A stretch of DNA of 64,000 nt from Pigmentiphaga litoralis (GTDB taxonomy: Bacteria > Pseudomonadota > Gammaproteobacteria > Burkholderiales > Burkholderiaceae_B): NCBI RefSeq assembly GCF_013408655.1, contig NZ_JACCBP010000001.1:186001-250000 (forward strand), given 5' to 3'. Positions 30,001 to 42,103 of this stretch are shown here, piece by piece; the first letter of the stretch is position 1; every line of letters begins with the position of its first letter. The notes beneath the pieces were generated by a model that was not told the origin of the DNA, searched no databases, and saw only the letters and a program-made list of their open reading frames with translations. Position numbers and translations under genes: made by a program.

Positions 30001-30847
30001 TGAGCCGATCTTTTCGGTTCCGTTCGACGCCTCTCCGGTAGGCCTGGCGCCGGCCGACGGCGCCGATGCCGTTGGCTCGCCCAAAAAGACGGCCCGGCGC
30101 GCGCCGCGCGTGACCAACCGGGTCGAAGACCGGCCTGCCTTCCTGCTCCATAGCTACCCTTACCGTGAAACGTCGCTGATCCTGGACGTCTTCACGCGGT
30201 CCCACGGGCGCGTGGCCCTGGTGGCCAAGGGCGCCAAACGGCCGCATTCGGCCCTGCGGTCGGTGCTGGTGTCATTCCAGCGGCTCAATCTGTCGTGGAG
30301 CGGGGCGGGCGACATCAAGACGCTGATCCGCGCCGAATGGTCGGGCGCGCCGCTGCGCTTGCAGGGCTCGTCCGCCATGTCGGCCTGGTACCTGAACGAA
30401 CTGCTGCTGCGACTGCTGACGCGCGACGATCCCCACGAAGCCTTGTACGACGCCTATGTGGATGCGATTTCACGGTTGGCCGAGCAGCCTCGGCTGTCGG
30501 CCGGACTGCGCGAGTTCGAATGGATCCTGCTGCGCGAGATTGGCTATGCCTTCGATCCGTCCATGACCGATGCGGGCGAGGCCATCGATCCGGACCAGCA
30601 GTACCGCCTGCCGCTGGAAGCGGGGCCATCGCGCATCGATGACGCCATGGAGGACAACTGGGCGTCGCGGTCCGCCATGGCGGTCAGTGGCCGGGTGTTA
30701 CAGGCGTTGACCGAGCACCGCTTCGATGATGCACTGGTGGAACCCGAGCTGCGCCGCCTGCTGCGGGAACGGCTCGACTATCATATGAGCGGCCGCCCCC
30801 TGACCACACGGCAGGTGCTGCGCGATTTGCAGGATTACCTTCCCTGA
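29993..30847 (+). CDS. recO: DNA repair protein RecO
   Basis: RecO loads RecA with RecR in gap repair. The 284-residue protein has the N-terminal OB-fold ([39 protein letters not shown]) and the helical C-terminal part ([18 protein letters not shown]). A non-conserved N-terminal stretch of about 45 residues precedes the OB-fold, so the true start could be internal, but the overlap with era by eight bases is typical of coupled genes. No zinc cysteines are seen, as in many betaproteobacterial RecO proteins. Confidence 0.92.
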   Translation: MNDEPIFSVPFDASPVGLAPADGADAVGSPKKTARRAPRVTNRVEDRPAFLLHSYPYRETSLILDVFTRSHGRVALVAKGAKRPHSALRSVLVSFQRLNLSWSGAGDIKTLIRAEWSGAPLRLQGSSAMSAWYLNELLLRLLTRDDPHEALYDAYVDAISRLAEQPRLSAGLREFEWILLREIGYAFDPSMTDAGEAIDPDQQYRLPLEAGPSRIDDAMEDNWASRSAMAVSGRVLQALTEHRFDDALVEPELRRLLRERLDYHMSGRPLTTRQVLRDLQDYLP

Positions 30848-30884
30848 CGCGTTCGGACCGACGCGCCGGATAGACCACAGAGCA

Positions 30885-31652
30885 GTGATAGACATGATAG
30901 ATCTGGGTGTGAACATCGACCACGTTGCGACGCTGCGCCAGCAGCGCCACGTCTCCTATCCCGACCCGGTGCGCGCCGCGCTGATGGCCGAAGATGCGGG
31001 CGCCGACCTGATCACCCTGCACCTGCGGGAAGACCGGCGCCACATCCAGGACGCCGACGTGGACGCAATCCGTGGCCAGCTGCGCACCCGCATGAACCTG
31101 GAATGCGCGATCACGCCGGAAATGCTGGCGATCGCCTGCCGGGTGAAGCCGCATGACGTCTGCCTGGTGCCCGAAAAGCGCCAGGAACTGACGACCGAAG
31201 GCGGGCTGGATGTGCTGGGCCACTTCGACACCGTGCGGGCAGCCGTTGCCCAGTTGCAAGACGCAGGCATCCGTGTGTCGCTGTTCATCGATCCCGATGC
31301 GGCGCAGATCGAAGCGTCGCAGCGCGCGGGCGCCACCGTCATTGAATTGCATACCGGCGCCTATGCCGAGCAGGAAGGCACGGGCGCGGCGCTGGAGCTG
31401 GCGCGTATCCGCGAGGGCATCGCGGCGGGCGTGCGGCACGGCCTGCGCGTCAATGCCGGGCACGGGCTGCACTATGAAAACGTGCAGGCCGTGGCCGAGC
31501 TGGATGGCATCGCCGAACTGAATATCGGCCACGCCATCGTGGCCCAGGCAGTGTTCAGCGGCTGGACCGCTGCCGTGCGTGACATGAAGGCGCTGATGGT
31601 GACGGCGCGCCAGCATGCGCAGCGCGGCGTGCTGCTGCGGCCGGCGCATTGA
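30885..31652 (+). CDS. pdxJ: Pyridoxine 5'-phosphate synthase (PdxJ)
   Basis: PdxJ condenses 1-deoxyxylulose 5-phosphate with 3-amino-2-oxopropyl phosphate to form pyridoxine 5'-phosphate (vitamin B6). It has the TIM-barrel family start [15 protein letters not shown] and the motifs [31 protein letters not shown] and [10 protein letters not shown]. The start may be the GTG at 30885 or the ATG at 30894; the latter gives 252 residues, nearer the usual family N-terminus. It overlaps acpS by four bases. Confidence 0.96.
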   Translation: MIDMIDLGVNIDHVATLRQQRHVSYPDPVRAALMAEDAGADLITLHLREDRRHIQDADVDAIRGQLRTRMNLECAITPEMLAIACRVKPHDVCLVPEKRQELTTEGGLDVLGHFDTVRAAVAQLQDAGIRVSLFIDPDAAQIEASQRAGATVIELHTGAYAEQEGTGAALELARIREGIAAGVRHGLRVNAGHGLHYENVQAVAELDGIAELNIGHAIVAQAVFSGWTAAVRDMKALMVTARQHAQRGVLLRPAH

Positions 31653-32290
31653 GCAAAGCCATGGGCGAGGGGACGGACGGCAACGTGCGTGGTCCTGCGA
31701 GCGGCACTTCGGTCGGCGTGGCGGATGGCACGGCAAGCCTCGCTGCAGCCAGTGCGGCGGGCGGGACGTCTTCCAGCATGTCGGCTAGCAAAGGCAGCGC
31801 GCGGAACGACGGACCGCCCCAGGCGCGGCCGGCGGCCATTGCCGGTGTCGGCATCGACCTGCTGCGCATCGACCGGATCGAACGCGCCCTGGCGCGCCGG
31901 GGCGATCGTTTCGCCAGCAAGATCCTCGGGCCACAGGAACTGGCCAAGTTCGCCGCCCGCCGCGCGCGCGATCCCCAGCGCGGCATCCGATTCCTTGCCA
32001 CACGCTTTGCCGCCAAGGAAGCCTTCTCCAAGGCGATCGGCCTGGGCATGCGCATGCCCATGGTGTGGACCCGCATGCAGACGCTGAATGCCCCCAGCGG
32101 CAAGCCGATGGTCGTGCTGGCCGAGCCCCTGCGCAGCTGGTATGACGCGCGCTTCGGGGCGGCGCATGTGTCGATCACCGACGAATCGGACATGGCGGCG
32201 GCGTACGTCGTGGTTGAGATGTTGCCGGCCGAGCCGGCCAGCAACGCAGGCAGCAATGCGGCGAGCGCTGGCATCCCTCGGTCGCTGTGA
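31649..32290 (+). CDS. acpS: Holo-ACP synthase with N-terminal extension
   Basis: AcpS moves 4'-phosphopantetheine from CoA to ACP. The domain begins near residue 65 with [18 protein letters not shown] and includes [19 protein letters not shown], the magnesium-binding motif. Family members are about 125-150 residues, but this reading frame is 213 with Gly/Ser/Ala-rich low-complexity ends. The start may be TTG at 31649 (overlapping pdxJ), ATG at 31661, or a later internal codon. The extension lacks similarity to known domains. Confidence 0.88.
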   Translation: MSKAMGEGTDGNVRGPASGTSVGVADGTASLAAASAAGGTSSSMSASKGSARNDGPPQARPAAIAGVGIDLLRIDRIERALARRGDRFASKILGPQELAKFAARRARDPQRGIRFLATRFAAKEAFSKAIGLGMRMPMVWTRMQTLNAPSGKPMVVLAEPLRSWYDARFGAAHVSITDESDMAAAYVVVEMLPAEPASNAGSNAASAGIPRSL

Positions 32291-32413
32291 CAGCCCGCTT
32301 GATCGTGGCTTCGCGCGGTAAGGCCCCTCACTGCGCTGTGATTGCCGGGTCGTGCCGCAGGTGCACCGCCGCCGCGTGCTCCCTTTATTTTCAACTGATT
32401 TCCTTGTGATCCC

Positions 32414-33580
32414 ATGAGCGTGTCTTCCCTTCCTGAGCGCGCCGCGCTGCCCCCCGGCCCGGTCATCGTCGACGTAGCCGGTTTCGAATTGACGCCCGCC
32501 GAGGTTGCTCGCCTGCAGCATCCGCTCGTCGGCGGCGTGATCCTGTTTGCCCGCAACTTTGAAAGCCGTGCGCAGCTGTGTGCGCTGACAGCCAGCATCC
32601 ATGCGGCCCGCAACGGACCGCTGATGATCGCTGTGGACCACGAGGGCGGGCGGGTGCAGCGGTTTCGCACCGATGGATTCACGCACTTGCCGGCCATGCG
32701 CACCTTGGGTGTAGCGTGGGACACAGACCCGATGGAGGCCATGCGTCTGGCCACCGACGTGGGCGTGGTGCTGGCCGCCGAGCTGCGCGCGTCGGGTGTG
32801 GACCTGAGCTTCACCCCGGTGCTGGATCTGGACTATGGCGACAGCCGCGTGATCCGCGACCGGTCCTTCCATCGCGATCCCAAGGCCGTGACGATGCTGG
32901 CGCGCGCCCTGGTGCAAGGGCTGGCGCTGCGGGGCATGAGCAACTGCGGCAAGCATTTTCCAGGGCATGGCTTCGTGCAGGCGGATTCGCACATCGACAT
33001 TCCGGTGGATGACCGCAGCCTGGACGAGGTGCTCGGCGAAGATGCCATGCCGTACGCGTGGCTGGGCGACAGCGTGCTGCAGGCAGTCATGCCGGCGCAT
33101 GTGATCTATCCGAAGGTGGACGCGCACCCGGCGGGGTTTTCGCGGGTGTGGGTGCAGGACATGCTGCGCGGCCGGCTGGGCTATCAGGGCGTGGTGTTTT
33201 CAGACGACCTGACCATGGAAGGCGCCACGGTGGCGGGGGACATTCTGGGGCGCGCCACGGCGGCCCTGGGGGCAGGGTGCGACATGGTGCTGGTGTGCAA
33301 CCGGCCGGACATGGCGGACGACCTGCTGGCGCGGCTGGAAGCCGGGCCGAGCACTGCAGGGGCAGGCAGTGGCGGGTCAAGCAGTGTCGGGTCAAGCACG
33401 GCCGAGTCAAGCAGTGACGAGTCAAGCACCGCCGGGTCAAGCACCGCCGGGTCCGCGGCCCGGGTGGCGCGCCTGATGCCCCGCTTTGACGCCCCGGACT
33501 GGGATGGGTTGGTAACCGATTCGGTCTATACCCGGGCGCGCGACCGTATCCTGGCCTTGCCTCGGTACAATCCAGCCTGA
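32414..33580 (+). CDS. nagZ: Beta-N-acetylhexosaminidase NagZ
   Basis: A cytoplasmic family-3 glycosidase that removes GlcNAc from anhydro-muropeptides in cell-wall recycling. The 388-residue protein carries the NagZ motif KHFPGHGFVQADSHIDIP, with its catalytic Asp/His loop, and the nucleophile region VVFSDDLTMEGA. A Ser-rich insertion at residues 321-345, encoded by 15-base repeats, lies near the C-terminus and accounts for part of the extra length over the usual 340-350 residues. It may sit on a surface loop. Confidence 0.93.
   Translation: MSVSSLPERAALPPGPVIVDVAGFELTPAEVARLQHPLVGGVILFARNFESRAQLCALTASIHAARNGPLMIAVDHEGGRVQRFRTDGFTHLPAMRTLGVAWDTDPMEAMRLATDVGVVLAAELRASGVDLSFTPVLDLDYGDSRVIRDRSFHRDPKAVTMLARALVQGLALRGMSNCGKHFPGHGFVQADSHIDIPVDDRSLDEVLGEDAMPYAWLGDSVLQAVMPAHVIYPKVDAHPAGFSRVWVQDMLRGRLGYQGVVFSDDLTMEGATVAGDILGRATAALGAGCDMVLVCNRPDMADDLLARLEAGPSTAGAGSGGSSSVGSSTAESSSDESSTAGSSTAGSAARVARLMPRFDAPDWDGLVTDSVYTRARDRILALPRYNPA
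33374..33448 (+). repeat. 15-base in-frame tandem repeat in nagZ, 5 copies
   Basis: Units of the form GGGTCAAGCACCGCC encode Gly-Ser-Ser-Thr-Ala-like pentapeptides. The first A/G position and the last codons vary between copies. Confidence 0.85.
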
Positions 33581-33663
33581 TTCGCCTCGATCGGCGTCGA
33601 ACGCTTTTTTGACGTCACGGCACGGCGGCGCTTTCCTTTATTCGCGCAACCCGAGACCCGTCC

Positions 33664-35892
<2,229 letters not shown>

Positions 35893-35937
35893 GCATGACC
35901 CACCCTTCACCTGGCGACCAGCCTGTTAGCATTCACC

Positions 35938-36510
35938 ATGCCTCTTAATCTGCCGATTATCCTGACCTGGGTGCGGATCGTCATGATCCCCCTGGTAGTA
36001 GGTCTTTACTATGTGCCGGAAAGCGTGCTCGGCCTGCACTTGCGCGACATTCTGGCCACGGCGATTTTCGTGTTCGCGGCGCTGACCGACTGGCTCGACG
36101 GCTGGCTGGCGCGCCTGTGGAACCAGACCTCGTCGTTCGGGGCGTTCCTGGATCCGGTGGCGGACAAGCTGATGGTCAGCGCCGCCTTGCTGGTGCTGCT
36201 GAACCTGGGCCGGGTCGACGCCATGATCGCGCTGGTGATCATCGGGCGTGAGATCACCATTTCGGCCCTGCGGGAATGGATGGCGCAGATCGGCGCGCGC
36301 GCCAGTGTGGCGGTGCACCGCCTGGGCAAGTTCAAGACGATTGCGCAAATGGTGGCGATTCCCTGCCTGCTGTACGACCGCCGCCTGTTCGGCGTGATCG
36401 ACACGCACTGGTGGGGTTCGCGCCTGATCGAGGTCGCGGCCGTGCTGACGGTATGGTCGATGATGTATTACCTGCGTCGGGCGTGGCCGATCATCAAGAA
36501 GTCGGCCTGA
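35938..36510 (+). CDS. pgsA: CDP-diacylglycerol-glycerol-3-phosphate 3-phosphatidyltransferase (PgsA)
   Basis: PgsA makes phosphatidylglycerol phosphate, the committed step to phosphatidylglycerol and cardiolipin. It is a 190-residue inner-membrane enzyme with about five to six hydrophobic segments. The CDP-alcohol phosphotransferase signature DG-x2-AR-x8-G-x3-D-x3-D is complete (begins DGWLARLWN, ends FLDPVADK). It follows uvrC by 45 bases, as in many proteobacteria. The tRNA genes that often follow pgsA in relatives are absent here. Confidence 0.95.
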   Translation: MPLNLPIILTWVRIVMIPLVVGLYYVPESVLGLHLRDILATAIFVFAALTDWLDGWLARLWNQTSSFGAFLDPVADKLMVSAALLVLLNLGRVDAMIALVIIGREITISALREWMAQIGARASVAVHRLGKFKTIAQMVAIPCLLYDRRLFGVIDTHWWGSRLIEVAAVLTVWSMMYYLRRAWPIIKKSA

Positions 36511-36608
36511 ACCCGGCAATGTGAATTTCGCGGCCCGGCCTCGACGCCGGTCCGACAAGAAGCGCGGCGCGCCACCTACGCCTTTCGGCGAGCCGCCATG
36601 GAGACATC

Positions 36609-37910
36609 GTGCAGCAAGTCCTGAGGGCGCCGGGCCACCGGTATGCCCGTCGTCACTTTGACTGGAAAGTCATCACCCTCGTGGGGATCGCCCACGCGTC
36701 GTCGCACTTCTTCCAGCTCGTCATCCCCTCCTTGTACGTGCCGCTGTCGCTGGAATTCGGCCTGAGCTTTGCCGAATTGGGCGCAGTCGTGGCCGTGTTC
36801 TATGCGCTGTCGGGACTGGGGCAGGCCGCCTCGGGCTTTGCAGTGGACCGCTTCGGCGCCAAGCCGATGCTGTGGTTCGGCCTTGGCAATTTCGTGCTGG
36901 CCGGCTGTGTGCTGGGGGCGGCGCAGGGCTATCTGTGGCTGCTGGCTTCCGCGGCGATCGCGGGGCTGGGCAATGCCGTGTTCCATCCGGTCGACTTTTC
37001 CATCCTGAACCGGCGGGTCAGCGCGCCGCGGCTTGGGCACGCGTTCAGTGCGCACGGGATCACGGGCAACCTGGGGTGGGCGGCCACGCCGGTGTTCATT
37101 GCCACGCTGACCTATTTCTTCAACTGGCGGGTGGCGGCCTTTGGCGCGGCCCTGCTGCTGGCTGCCGTGCTGGCGATGACGGTGATCGGCCGGCGGCTGC
37201 TGACCGTGGACGTGGTACGGCCGGTGGTGACCAACGACTCGGCCATCGCTGCCGCAGCGGGTGCCCCTGCCGATGCAAGTCCGAACGCGAGTGCCGCCGC
37301 CGAGCCCCGGCCGGCCGGCGGCGGTTCGCTCAAGGCCCTGATCAGCAGCCCCGTCCTGTGGGGCGCGTTCTTCTTTTTCCTGTGCACGTCGGCGGCGCTG
37401 TCGGCCGTGCAGAACTACACGGTGCCGCTGCTGGGCAGCCTGTATGGCATCGCCACAGTGGCCGCCAGCACGGCGTTGTCGGGCTACATGGTGGGCGGGG
37501 CAATCGGCATGATCGCCGGGGGCTTCCTGGTGTCCGCCGGGCCCCACAGCGAAAAGATCGTGGCCGCGTCGTTCGTGGCCGCTGGCGGCGTCCTGGCGCT
37601 GATTGCGATGCAGGTGGTCCCGTCGGCCTACGCCGTCCCGCTGGTGGTCCTGGCGGGCGCCTGCGCGGGCGTGGCGGGGCCGTCCCGCGACATGCTCGTC
37701 CGCAAGGTTGCCCCCAAGGGGGCCACGGGGTCGGTATATGGCCTGGTGTATTCCGGCATGGACACCGGATCGGCGCTGGCGCCGCTGGCATTTGGGGCGC
37801 TGTTCGACGCAGGACTGCGCCAGGCGCCGTACTTCGGGGCCTTGCTGGCCTTTATCGTGGCTGCCGTGCTGGCAGCCTGGATTGCCCGCCATGCCAGAAC
37901 GCGAGCTTGA
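36609..37910 (+). CDS. Major facilitator superfamily transporter
   Basis: A 433-residue secondary transporter of the MFS fold with about twelve transmembrane helices and a central cytoplasmic loop (about 200-240, Ala/Pro-rich). Motif A appears as GFAVDRFGAKPML in the first half. The opening VGIAHASSHFFQLVIPSLYVPLSLEFGLS resembles the fosmidomycin-resistance (Fsr)-like branch, but the identity of the substrate is not shown. The start is a GTG at 36609. It stands alone: 98 bases after pgsA and 310 bases before the next gene. Confidence 0.85.
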   Translation: MQQVLRAPGHRYARRHFDWKVITLVGIAHASSHFFQLVIPSLYVPLSLEFGLSFAELGAVVAVFYALSGLGQAASGFAVDRFGAKPMLWFGLGNFVLAGCVLGAAQGYLWLLASAAIAGLGNAVFHPVDFSILNRRVSAPRLGHAFSAHGITGNLGWAATPVFIATLTYFFNWRVAAFGAALLLAAVLAMTVIGRRLLTVDVVRPVVTNDSAIAAAAGAPADASPNASAAAEPRPAGGGSLKALISSPVLWGAFFFFLCTSAALSAVQNYTVPLLGSLYGIATVAASTALSGYMVGGAIGMIAGGFLVSAGPHSEKIVAASFVAAGGVLALIAMQVVPSAYAVPLVVLAGACAGVAGPSRDMLVRKVAPKGATGSVYGLVYSGMDTGSALAPLAFGALFDAGLRQAPYFGALLAFIVAAVLAAWIARHARTRA

Positions 37911-38220
37911 CGGGTTTATACCTACACCAAGAGTATGAGCAATCCAGGGGTATTTTGCGCAATGGGATTAATCCTCGCATGCGCTTACAAGAACTAGGGT
38001 AAATGCGTAGCCGTATGGGTTTATGTCAATAGTAGGATAGCTGCTATGTCCTTTACGTATACGAGATGAGACAGCAACCCGGAAATCGCACGTAATTTGC
38101 CGGTTTTCGCTTTTGTCGATGGGAATGCGGATGCTCAAGTGATATTTTTGAGAGAATCTACTCAGAAAGATCGGTTCAGGCGCTGCGTTGTCAGGCAATA
38201 CACGGAGCGTCCTCAGTTCT
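37911..38220. other. AT-richer intergenic region upstream of the SARP-type regulator
   Basis: This 310-base gap is noticeably lower in GC than its flanks. It holds several short palindromes: TTGCGCAA (37955-37962), GGATTAATCC (37965-37974), ATAGC-T-GCTAT (38037-38047) and CTCAA/TTGAG arms at 38134-38138 and 38148-38152. No gene and no confident promoter was found. It is probably the control region of the regulator. Confidence 0.5.
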
Positions 38221-41200
38221 ATGGCACCCTCACTATCCCTGTATCTGCTGGGCCCCCTCGCAATCGAAACGTGCGCGAAGACCCTGTCCCTCCGATATAA
38301 CAAGGCGCGGGCCTTGCTCGCGTATCTGGCGCTCGAAAGCGGTTTTCACACGCGCGAGTCGCTGGCCTTTCTGCTATGGCCCGAGGCCACCCTGCAGCAG
38401 GGCCGTGAAAAGCTCAAGCGTATGCTGTTCGAGTTGAAAGAGGCTCTGGGTGCGGGCCTGCTCGAAGGCAATCGTGACGTCATCCGCCTGCGCGCCGAAG
38501 CCGGCCTCTGGACCGACTTTGCCAACTTCAATGCCGCGGTCGATGTCGCGCAGCGCACCTTCTCGGTCGGTGCGTCGGCCGACCTGGATCGCCTGTCGCA
38601 CGCCATCGCCCTGTACCGCGGCGAATTCCTGCAAGGCCTGGAACTCGACGACGCACCGGATTTCGCCAACTGGGTGGACGTGCGCCGCGAACAGTGCCGT
38701 CTGCGCTACCTGCAGGCCGTGCGTCTGCTGGCCGAAGGGTATGAGCGCGATGGCGATGTGCATGCCGCCATCGAACGCGTGCGGCAATGGACCCAGGCGG
38801 CGCCGCTGGACGACGCGGCCTGGCACAACCTGCTGCGACTGCTGGTGCGGTCGGGCCAGCGCGAACTGGCTCACCAGGAACTGGAACGCTATCGCGGCAT
38901 CCTGGAAATGGAGCTGGGCACGGAACCGTCGCCCGCCCTGACCGCGTTGATCAACGCGCCGACCGCCGCCGCGCCTGATCTGCCCGAGCCTGCGGCTGGC
39001 CATCCGGACCGCCGGCAATTGACGGTGGTGTCCTGTGAATTCGTGGTGCTGGGCGAACCCGAAGAAGTGGTCGAAGCCATGCGCGGCCCGGTCGCCCAAT
39101 GCGAAGCGCTGCTGCGTGAAGCGTCGGGCCATACCGTGCGCACGCCCAGCGGCGGGTTGCTGGCCTACTTCGGGTATCCCACTGCGCAAGAAGGTTCGCT
39201 TAAACGCGCCATCAGCGCGGCGCTGTCCTGCAGCCGCATCGGCCAGGCGCGCGACCCGGGCGCCGGCATCGACGACCGGCTGTATGTGGAAGTCTGCCTG
39301 GGCGTCCATACCGGCGTCGTGATCAGCTCCGTGCGCGACGGCGTGCCCGATGCGGGCGGCGTGGTGTCGCGCCTGGCGGCCCAGCTGGGCGGGCAGGGCG
39401 TGACGGGTGAAGTCATCATCAGCGATGAATCGCGCCGCTTGCTGGGCGGCGCCTTTGCCATTGAATTCGCCGGGCGGATGTACGACCGTTCGCAGATCCG
39501 CCAGATCGATACCTTCCGTGTGGTCGACAACAGCCGCGCGCTGACGCCATCCGCGCACCGTCTGGAACACACCTTTTGCGGCCGCGAAGGCGAGCTGCAA
39601 CACCTGGCGCAGCTGTGGGAAGCCAACCCCGAACATACGATTCTGTTGCTGGGCGAAGCGGGCATCGGCAAGTCCTTTCTGGTGGACCGTTTTCGCGCCG
39701 TGAACGCCATGCCAGGCGTGACGTTCAAGTGTTCATCCGAACTGCGCCAGATGCCGTTCCACCCGCTGGTCCGCTGGGTGGAAGGCCTGCGTGCCGAGGC
39801 GGCGCTGACGGGCGAACCGCAAACGTCCGTCGATATCGAACGGATGGAACTGATCAAGTCGGTGACCGACCTGCTGCACGCGTCGCCGACCGCATCCAGC
39901 GCGGAACGGCTGGGCCTGCCGTCGGCCAAGGAATTGCTGCCGCGGCGGCTGTGCCGGCTGATCGGCATGTACGTGCCGCGCGGCGGCATTGTCCATTTCG
40001 ACGACGTGCAGTGGGCCGACCCGTCCACCCGCGACCTGATCGCGCTGATCGCCGAAAAGCCGCTTGCCCAGCGCCTGCAGGTATTTACCGCACGCAATGA
40101 ATTCCTGGCGCCCTGGCGCAATACCACGTCGGTCGAAACGCTGGAACTGACGCCGCTGGATTCGGCGGCCATGACGGAGCTTGTGCATTCGGTGGCGGGG
40201 CAGGTCAATCTGCCGCAGCCGCTCATGAACCAGATCCTGTCGCTGTCCGAAGGCGTGCCGCTCTATGCCGAAGAACTGACGCGCGAGCTGGTCAGCGACC
40301 GCAATGCGGCCGTGCTGGAAGCCGGTGACAGCGATGCGCACAACCTGTCGGAGCGCGTCCCGCGCACCTTGCACGATCTGCTGATGTCGCGGATCGACAG
40401 CGTGGGCCGCATCAAGCCGATCGCGCAATTCGCGGCGGCCGCGGGCAGCGAATTCACTCTGGAACTGCTGGCCGCGGCCATGCAGGAACCCAAGTCGAAT
40501 CTGATGGAAGCGATTGCGACCCTGCTGCGGCAGAACCTGATCGTGAAGCTGGACGACGGCCGCTTTGCGTTCCGCCATGCCTTGCTGCGCGAAGCCGCGT
40601 ATCAGTCGCAGGCCCGTGCCGCGCGCGTGGACGCGCACCGGCGCCTGGCCGACGTGCTGGCGGCCGACACGTCCACCACGCTGCGAGCGCCGGAAGCGCT
40701 GGCCTGGCATTACAGCCGCGCCGGGGAAGACCGGCTGGCGCTGCGCTATGCCCTGATCGCGGCCCGCAAGGCGGCGGCCAAGGCGGCGTCGAATGAAGCC
40801 GTCGGCCATTACCGTACGGCGCTGGAACTGGTGGGCAAGGTCGGCAAGGTGACCGAGGTGGGTGACCCCGGCGATACCGACATGCTGCAGCTCGAGATCC
40901 TGATGGAACTCGGCATCCAGCTTGGCATGGTGCACGGCCCCGGCGCGCCCGAGGTGGTGGAATGTTTCCAGACCGCCTTGCGCATGGCCAAGCCGCTGGG
41001 CGACAACCCCCGGCTGTTCCCGGTGTATTGGGGACTGTGGGCCAGCGCCAGTTCGTGGTCGGATTTCGACATGACCTACGAGCTGTCCGAAACCCTGCTG
41101 CGGCTCGCGCAGGCATCGGGCGATCGCAACCTGATGGCCCACGCCATGTATGCGCGCGGCTACTCGTATTTCTTCTTTGGCGATCACGACGCCGCGGTGG

Positions 41201-42039
41201 ACCAGTATCGCAAGGCCATTGCGGCCTGCGATCCGTCCAAGCCCGACCTGACGCTGGGCGAAGACCTGACCTCGGTCGCGCATGCGGCCATGTCGATCTC
41301 GCTCTGGTACCTGGGCCAATACGATTCGGCGCAGGCGGCGGGCGAGGCGGGCATCGTGCGGGCCCGCAAGCTCAATCACCGCTATTCGTTGTTGCAGACC
41401 CTGGCCATCGTGTCCGAGCTGCAGCGCCTGTGCGGCGATCCGGATGCCGTCACGCGCCTGACCAACGAAGGGCTGGCGCTGGCGCAAGACATGCAGGCGC
41501 CGCTGTGGTCCGAGATCCTGACCGGCAGCGAAGCCTGGGCCAATGCGGCGCGGGGCGACGTGTCGGCCGTGGCCGAACTGGCGCTGGGCGTGCACAAGGT
41601 CAGCACCATCGCACGCGGGCTCGTGCCCTTTGCCATCACCCGATGGGTCGAAGCCTGCGACTTGGTGGGCGACATCCAGACCGGCATGCAGGTCGCCGCG
41701 CGCGGGCTGGGCGCCGCCACCGACAGCAAGGACGTCCACTACCTGTCCGAATTCCAGCGGTACAAGGGCAAGTTCCTGTTCGCGCAGGGGCAGCCGGCGT
41801 CGGTCGTGTTGCCGTGGCTGCGCCGCGCGGTCGCCACGGCGCAGGCCTGCGGGTCGCCCCCGCTCATGCTGCGCGCCGTGTTGAGCCTGATCCGGTATTC
41901 GGCAGACGGCGGCACGCCCGACGCCCTGGCCTTGCTCGAGAACGCACTGGCCGACATGCAGGGCGGAGAAGAGCTGCCCGAAGTGCGCCGCGCGCGGGCC
42001 TTGCTGGACGCCGCGACGGCCGACGCGCGAGGGCACTGA
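38221..42039 (+). CDS. SARP/BTAD-type transcriptional regulator with degenerate cyclase and STAND ATPase domains
   Basis: A 1272-residue multidomain regulator. Residues 1-90 form an OmpR-type winged helix (LSLYLLGPLAIETCAKTLSLR), and 100-250 the BTAD helical domain. Residues 264-440 resemble a class III nucleotide cyclase (LTVVSCEFV, GGLLAYFGYPTAQEG, VEVCLGVHTG), but the metal Asp positions read Glu and Ser/Gly, so catalysis is unlikely. A P-loop NTPase follows: Walker A GEAGIGKS near 478-485 and Walker B IVHFDDVQWAD near 590. The last 450 residues are helical and TPR-like. The start is the ATG at 38221. It precedes the urea carboxylase in the same direction, with a 185-base gap that holds a sigma-54 promoter, so it is not simply the first gene of that operon. 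A role in controlling urea use is inferred from position only. Confidence 0.85.
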   Translation: MAPSLSLYLLGPLAIETCAKTLSLRYNKARALLAYLALESGFHTRESLAFLLWPEATLQQGREKLKRMLFELKEALGAGLLEGNRDVIRLRAEAGLWTDFANFNAAVDVAQRTFSVGASADLDRLSHAIALYRGEFLQGLELDDAPDFANWVDVRREQCRLRYLQAVRLLAEGYERDGDVHAAIERVRQWTQAAPLDDAAWHNLLRLLVRSGQRELAHQELERYRGILEMELGTEPSPALTALINAPTAAAPDLPEPAAGHPDRRQLTVVSCEFVVLGEPEEVVEAMRGPVAQCEALLREASGHTVRTPSGGLLAYFGYPTAQEGSLKRAISAALSCSRIGQARDPGAGIDDRLYVEVCLGVHTGVVISSVRDGVPDAGGVVSRLAAQLGGQGVTGEVIISDESRRLLGGAFAIEFAGRMYDRSQIRQIDTFRVVDNSRALTPSAHRLEHTFCGREGELQHLAQLWEANPEHTILLLGEAGIGKSFLVDRFRAVNAMPGVTFKCSSELRQMPFHPLVRWVEGLRAEAALTGEPQTSVDIERMELIKSVTDLLHASPTASSAERLGLPSAKELLPRRLCRLIGMYVPRGGIVHFDDVQWADPSTRDLIALIAEKPLAQRLQVFTARNEFLAPWRNTTSVETLELTPLDSAAMTELVHSVAGQVNLPQPLMNQILSLSEGVPLYAEELTRELVSDRNAAVLEAGDSDAHNLSERVPRTLHDLLMSRIDSVGRIKPIAQFAAAAGSEFTLELLAAAMQEPKSNLMEAIATLLRQNLIVKLDDGRFAFRHALLREAAYQSQARAARVDAHRRLADVLAADTSTTLRAPEALAWHYSRAGEDRLALRYALIAARKAAAKAASNEAVGHYRTALELVGKVGKVTEVGDPGDTDMLQLEILMELGIQLGMVHGPGAPEVVECFQTALRMAKPLGDNPRLFPVYWGLWASASSWSDFDMTYELSETLLRLAQASGDRNLMAHAMYARGYSYFFFGDHDAAVDQYRKAIAACDPSKPDLTLGEDLTSVAHAAMSISLWYLGQYDSAQAAGEAGIVRARKLNHRYSLLQTLAIVSELQRLCGDPDAVTRLTNEGLALAQDMQAPLWSEILTGSEAWANAARGDVSAVAELALGVHKVSTIARGLVPFAITRWVEACDLVGDIQTGMQVAARGLGAATDSKDVHYLSEFQRYKGKFLFAQGQPASVVLPWLRRAVATAQACGSPPLMLRAVLSLIRYSADGGTPDALALLENALADMQGGEELPEVRRARALLDAATADARGH

Positions 42040-42054
42040 GCCCCCAACTTGTAT

Positions 42055-42088
42055 ACCAGTCGGTGCACCATCAAGTGCATCGACTGGT
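42055..42088. promoter_or_regulatory. Large inverted repeat upstream of urea carboxylase
   Basis: Arms 42055-42067 and 42076-42088 are complementary except at one position, with an 8-base centre. They contain GCACC/TGGTGC-type half sites. It may be an activator site or the end hairpin of the regulator transcript. Confidence 0.55.
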
Positions 42089-42103
42089 GCGCCACCTTGG
42101 TGC
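42089..42103 (+). promoter_or_regulatory. NtrC-like binding site
   Basis: GCGCC-ACCTT-GGTGC differs by one base from the NtrC dyad GCACC-N5-GGTGC. It lies about 50 bases upstream of the -24 element at 42153. Confidence 0.5.

Noticed and set aside
33581..33663. Terminator between nagZ and uvrC
   Set aside because: A T-run is present (33605-33610) but the preceding stem is only about four base pairs.
36511..36608. tRNA cluster after pgsA, as in some relatives
   Set aside because: The 98-base gap contains no cloverleaf or T-loop consensus.
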